Shown one piece after another: positions 13,631-16,259 of a stretch of DNA of 16,259 nucleotides. How positions within the stretch are numbered: position 1 is the first letter of the stretch; the number at the start of each line of letters is the position of its first letter. This stretch comes from Pseudomonadota bacterium (lineage in GTDB: Bacteria > Pseudomonadota > Gammaproteobacteria > Burkholderiales > Thiobacillaceae): positions 1-16,259 of the forward strand of contig JAJYXA010000542.1 of assembly GCA_021791235.1 (NCBI GenBank), in the 5' to 3' direction. Both the position numbers and the translations under genes were made by a program. The notes beneath the pieces were generated by a model. That model worked only from the letters and a program-made list of their open reading frames with translations. It made no database searches and was not told the DNA's origin.

Positions 13631-15174
13631 GCGCCGTGGTGGACACCGTGCACGGCATCGTCGGCCACTGGGCCCAGCGGCAGGGCGAGACCTTGCACAT
13701 GGTTCTGCCGGATGGCAGCTTCGCAACCTATGCCGACACCTTCGGCCGTGGTGCCCGGCTGGCGCAGAGCTTGGCTGCGGCTGGCGTGGGCCGCGGCGAC
13801 CGAGTGGCCTGTCTGTTAGACAATGGGCGCGCGCTGTATGAGTTCTACGTGGCATGCGGCTTGACCGGCGCGATCGGCGTGCCGATCAACACGCGGAGCA
13901 CCGGACGGGAAATTGGCGGCATCGCGCAAGATTGTGCGCCAATAGCCATGGTGACCGACGCCGCTCATGCCGGCCGGGTTCCGGACGCGGTACGCGCCGA
14001 GCTCCGGGTCGCCATCATCGTGGGTGGCGCGGCCGAAGGCTGGACCGGGTACGAGGGCGCCGTGGGACATCCGCCAGCCGCTGCAGCTTGTACGCAAGGG
14101 ATGGCTGATGACCCGGCGGTGATGATCTACAGCTCAGGCACGACCGGTACGCCCAAGGGCATCCTGCTGCGGCACGGTGCGCTGGTAGAAAATGCGCGCA
14201 TGACGGCGGGCGTGCTCGGCTATCGCGGCAGTGACCGTTTTCTAACGCTACTGCCGGGTTTCAGCTCGTTCGGCTTCTCCTGGGACTATGCGCAGGCCGG
14301 GCTGGTCGGAGCAGCTACGGTGATCCTGCCGCGTTTCGACGCCCGGGCGGCCATCGAGGCGATTGACCGAAGCCGCGTCACCGTGATGGCGGGTGTGCCG
14401 ATCATGTTCGCCCGCATATTCACCTCGCAGGCCCTGGCCGGCTACGACATCTCCTGCCTGCGGATAATCGACGTGGGCGGCGGCCCGGTTCCTGCCGTGC
14501 TGGTGCGGGAACTGCGCGAACTCTGGGGTATCGAGGTGGTGGAGAGCTATGGCCTGACCGAGATTTCCCCAGTCGCCAGCGTGCAGAGGCCGGGCGAGGC
14601 GCCGGTCGTCGGATCGTGCGGCAAACCTCTACCCGGGATAAAGGTGCGTGTGCTCGGCGTGGACGGCAGCGAGGCGCCCGTGGGTGAGCCGGGCGAACTC
14701 GTGTTCAGCGGCCCCACCATGATGACGGGCTATTGGAACATGCCTGATCAGACGGCGCGAGCGCTGCGCGGCGCATGGCTGTATTCCGGCGATATCGGCA
14801 AAATCGACAGGGACGGCAACATCTATTTGCTAGATCGGGTCAAGGACATGATCGTCACCAACGGGTTCAACGTTTATCCGAAGGAGGTCGAGAGTATCAT
14901 ATGCGAGGTGCCCGGCGTCCAGTCCGTATGCGTCGTCGGCCTCCCCGACGAAATGCGCGGCGAGCGAGTCGTAGCCTTCGCCATTGCCGAGCCGGGCGCG
15001 ACGCCACAGGAAAGCGAGGTCATCCGCTATTGCGAGGCCAATCTAGCGCGCTTCAAGGTTCCTTGGCGCGTGCTGTTCCTGGACGAAATGCCGCTGACGG
15101 CGACGGGCAAGATCCGCCGGTTTCAACTGCGCGAACACGCACTGACCCTGTTGAAAGAGGACGCAGGACTATGA
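13627..15174 (+). CDS. class I AMP-dependent acyl-CoA synthetase/ligase
   Basis: The 515-residue ANL-superfamily enzyme activates a carboxylic acid to its acyl-AMP and then the CoA thioester. The motifs are in order: the P-loop YSSGTTGTPKG (168-178), SYGLTE (307-312), YSGDIG with Asp389, DRVKDMIVTNGFNVYPKEVE (403-422) and the catalytic lysine in TATGKIRR (Lys495). The start at 13627 is fixed by the ATGA overlap with the upstream dehydrogenase gene; the frame is open further upstream but only as overlap. It also overlaps the downstream dehydrogenase by ATGA, so all three are translationally coupled. It lies between two dehydrogenases, as expected for an enzyme feeding them. A candidate counterpart of AtuH; the substrate acid is unknown. 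Confidence 0.9.
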   Translation: MSAVVDTVHGIVGHWAQRQGETLHMVLPDGSFATYADTFGRGARLAQSLAAAGVGRGDRVACLLDNGRALYEFYVACGLTGAIGVPINTRSTGREIGGIAQDCAPIAMVTDAAHAGRVPDAVRAELRVAIIVGGAAEGWTGYEGAVGHPPAAAACTQGMADDPAVMIYSSGTTGTPKGILLRHGALVENARMTAGVLGYRGSDRFLTLLPGFSSFGFSWDYAQAGLVGAATVILPRFDARAAIEAIDRSRVTVMAGVPIMFARIFTSQALAGYDISCLRIIDVGGGPVPAVLVRELRELWGIEVVESYGLTEISPVASVQRPGEAPVVGSCGKPLPGIKVRVLGVDGSEAPVGEPGELVFSGPTMMTGYWNMPDQTARALRGAWLYSGDIGKIDRDGNIYLLDRVKDMIVTNGFNVYPKEVESIICEVPGVQSVCVVGLPDEMRGERVVAFAIAEPGATPQESEVIRYCEANLARFKVPWRVLFLDEMPLTATGKIRRFQLREHALTLLKEDAGL

Positions 15175-16259
15175 ACCAGTCCTCCCGCTCTGCCTTCGCC
15201 CATCCCTATCTGCTGACCGAGGAGCAAAGCGCATTCCAGGACCAAGTGCGGCGCTTCTGCCTAGGCCGGATCATCCCCGCGGCAGCGGAGATCGACGAGA
15301 ACGACCGCTTCCCGACCGAGATTTTTAAGGAAATGGCATCTCTCGGCTTCTTAGGCGCGCCCTATCCTGAGAATTATGGCGGCACCGGGTTGGACGCGGT
15401 GTCGGTCTGCCTGTTGCTGGAGGAAATTTCCCGCGCCTCCGGCTCGATCGGCAGTTCTCTCAACGCGCATATCTCGCTGTCGTCTTCCGTCATCTTCCAC
15501 AACGCGTCGGAGGCGCAGAAGCAGAAATACCTGACACAGATGACATCTGGCCGCAAGTTGGGCGCGTTCGGCCTGACGGAACCGAGCGGCGGGTCCAACG
15601 CGGCAGCTTGCCGTACCCGGGCAGTGCTGCGCGACGGCAAGTGGCGCATTTCCGGCTCCAAATCGTTCAACACCAATGGGGCTGTAGCCGATATCTTCGT
15701 CATCACCGCGCGCACGCGGGAAGGCAGCGAGGGAGGGGATGGCCTGTCTACCTTCATCGTCGAACGCGGCACGCCGGGTTTCGAAATCGGACGGCCGGAC
15801 CGCAAGATGGGAATGCACGGCTCACCCACGTCCACGCTGTATTTCGACGAGGCGGAGGTGCCGGAGGAAAACCTGATCGGCACGCTGCACCAAGGGTTTC
15901 GCCAGTTCGTCGCCACGCTGGACCGCGGGCGGATTAACGTCGCCGCCTTATCTGTCGGGCTAGGGCAGGCGGCACTGGATGTCGTGGTGCCCTATGTGCA
16001 GGAACGGCAGCAATTCGGCCGTCCGATCGCGGCATTCCAGGGCGTGCAATGGCCGATCTCCGACATGGCAACGGAAATCGAGGCGGCCCGGCTGCTGATG
16101 CTGAACGCGGCCCGCCTGTACGACGCCGGGCAAAACGTGAAAAAGCAGGCGGCAATGGCGAAGTTCTATGCTGCGGAGGCGAGCATCCGCGCCGCCAACA
16201 ACGCCATCGAGCTGTTCGGCGGCTATGGCTACCTGCGGGACTATCCGATCGAACGCATC
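15171..16259 (+). CDS. acyl-CoA dehydrogenase, 3' end beyond the window
   Basis: 363 codons are visible of an expected 380-390. The ATG at 15171 overlaps the synthetase stop (ATGA), and the frame is open to the last base. ACAD signatures are LGAPYPENYGGTGLD, AFGLTEPSGGSN, WRISGSKSFNTNG, ERQQFGRPIAAFQ and LFGGYGYLRDYPIERI. The catalytic Glu position (EGT-like) would lie just past the edge, so it cannot be checked. It differs markedly from the dehydrogenase at 12443-13630, so the pair is not a recent duplication and may handle different chain lengths or steps, for example a saturated substrate and a later shortened intermediate. That division is speculative. Confidence 0.9.
   Translation, partial: MNQSSRSAFAHPYLLTEEQSAFQDQVRRFCLGRIIPAAAEIDENDRFPTEIFKEMASLGFLGAPYPENYGGTGLDAVSVCLLLEEISRASGSIGSSLNAHISLSSSVIFHNASEAQKQKYLTQMTSGRKLGAFGLTEPSGGSNAAACRTRAVLRDGKWRISGSKSFNTNGAVADIFVITARTREGSEGGDGLSTFIVERGTPGFEIGRPDRKMGMHGSPTSTLYFDEAEVPEENLIGTLHQGFRQFVATLDRGRINVAALSVGLGQAALDVVVPYVQERQQFGRPIAAFQGVQWPISDMATEIEAARLLMLNAARLYDAGQNVKKQAAMAKFYAAEASIRAANNAIELFGGYGYLRDYPIERI

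Overview
The window comes from a high-GC bacterium, most likely a proteobacterium. Support is the strong G/C bias at third codon positions, the IS110 and IS630 transposase remnants, the tandem IclR regulators and the branched-chain amino acid (Liv) transporter debris. I cannot decide between Alpha- and Betaproteobacteria from this sequence.

Positions 1-1400 are decayed, rearranged DNA: the 3' end of an IS110-type transposase, a livM permease remnant with internal in-frame deletions (minus strand), and a 5'-truncated dienelactone hydrolase remnant with compensating frameshifts (plus strand). The last two are joined head to head at about 786-788. Positions 1403-2976 hold two intact IclR-family regulator genes on the minus strand, overlapping by 4 bases (GTGA). 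Their upstream region (2977-3398) has a plausible minus-strand promoter and several inverted repeats but no convincing gene. Positions 3399-4455 are a dead IS630-family transposase with at least two frame changes, three in-frame stops and a substituted catalytic glutamate.

Positions 4496-16259 are an intact catabolic cluster resembling the acyclic terpene utilisation (atu) / methylcrotonyl-geranyl-CoA carboxylase type. A crotonase-family hydratase gene runs leftward. Divergent from it, a rightward set encodes a 2,4-dienoyl-CoA reductase-like SDR, an AtuA-family protein, a separate small AtuA C-terminal-type protein, and the carboxyltransferase (beta) and biotin-carrying (alpha) subunits of an acyl-CoA carboxylase. 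After a 141-base gap with its own regulatory signals come a classical SDR, an acyl-CoA dehydrogenase, an acyl-CoA synthetase and a second acyl-CoA dehydrogenase cut by the window edge. The last three genes overlap by ATGA.

Inferred working model: the synthetase activates a branched or isoprenoid carboxylic acid to its CoA thioester; the dehydrogenases introduce the 2,3-double bond; the biotin carboxylase carboxylates the beta-methyl group; and the hydratase adds water. The SDRs handle a dienoyl intermediate and an alcohol or 3-hydroxyacyl step. AtuA and its partner have no established reaction that I know of. The two rightward transcription units share an upstream module (ATCGCGGAC, 14-15 bases, CTTGACAG), which suggests joint control, plausibly by one or both IclR proteins. 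No lyase for the final cleavage is visible, so the pathway probably continues beyond the right edge or elsewhere.
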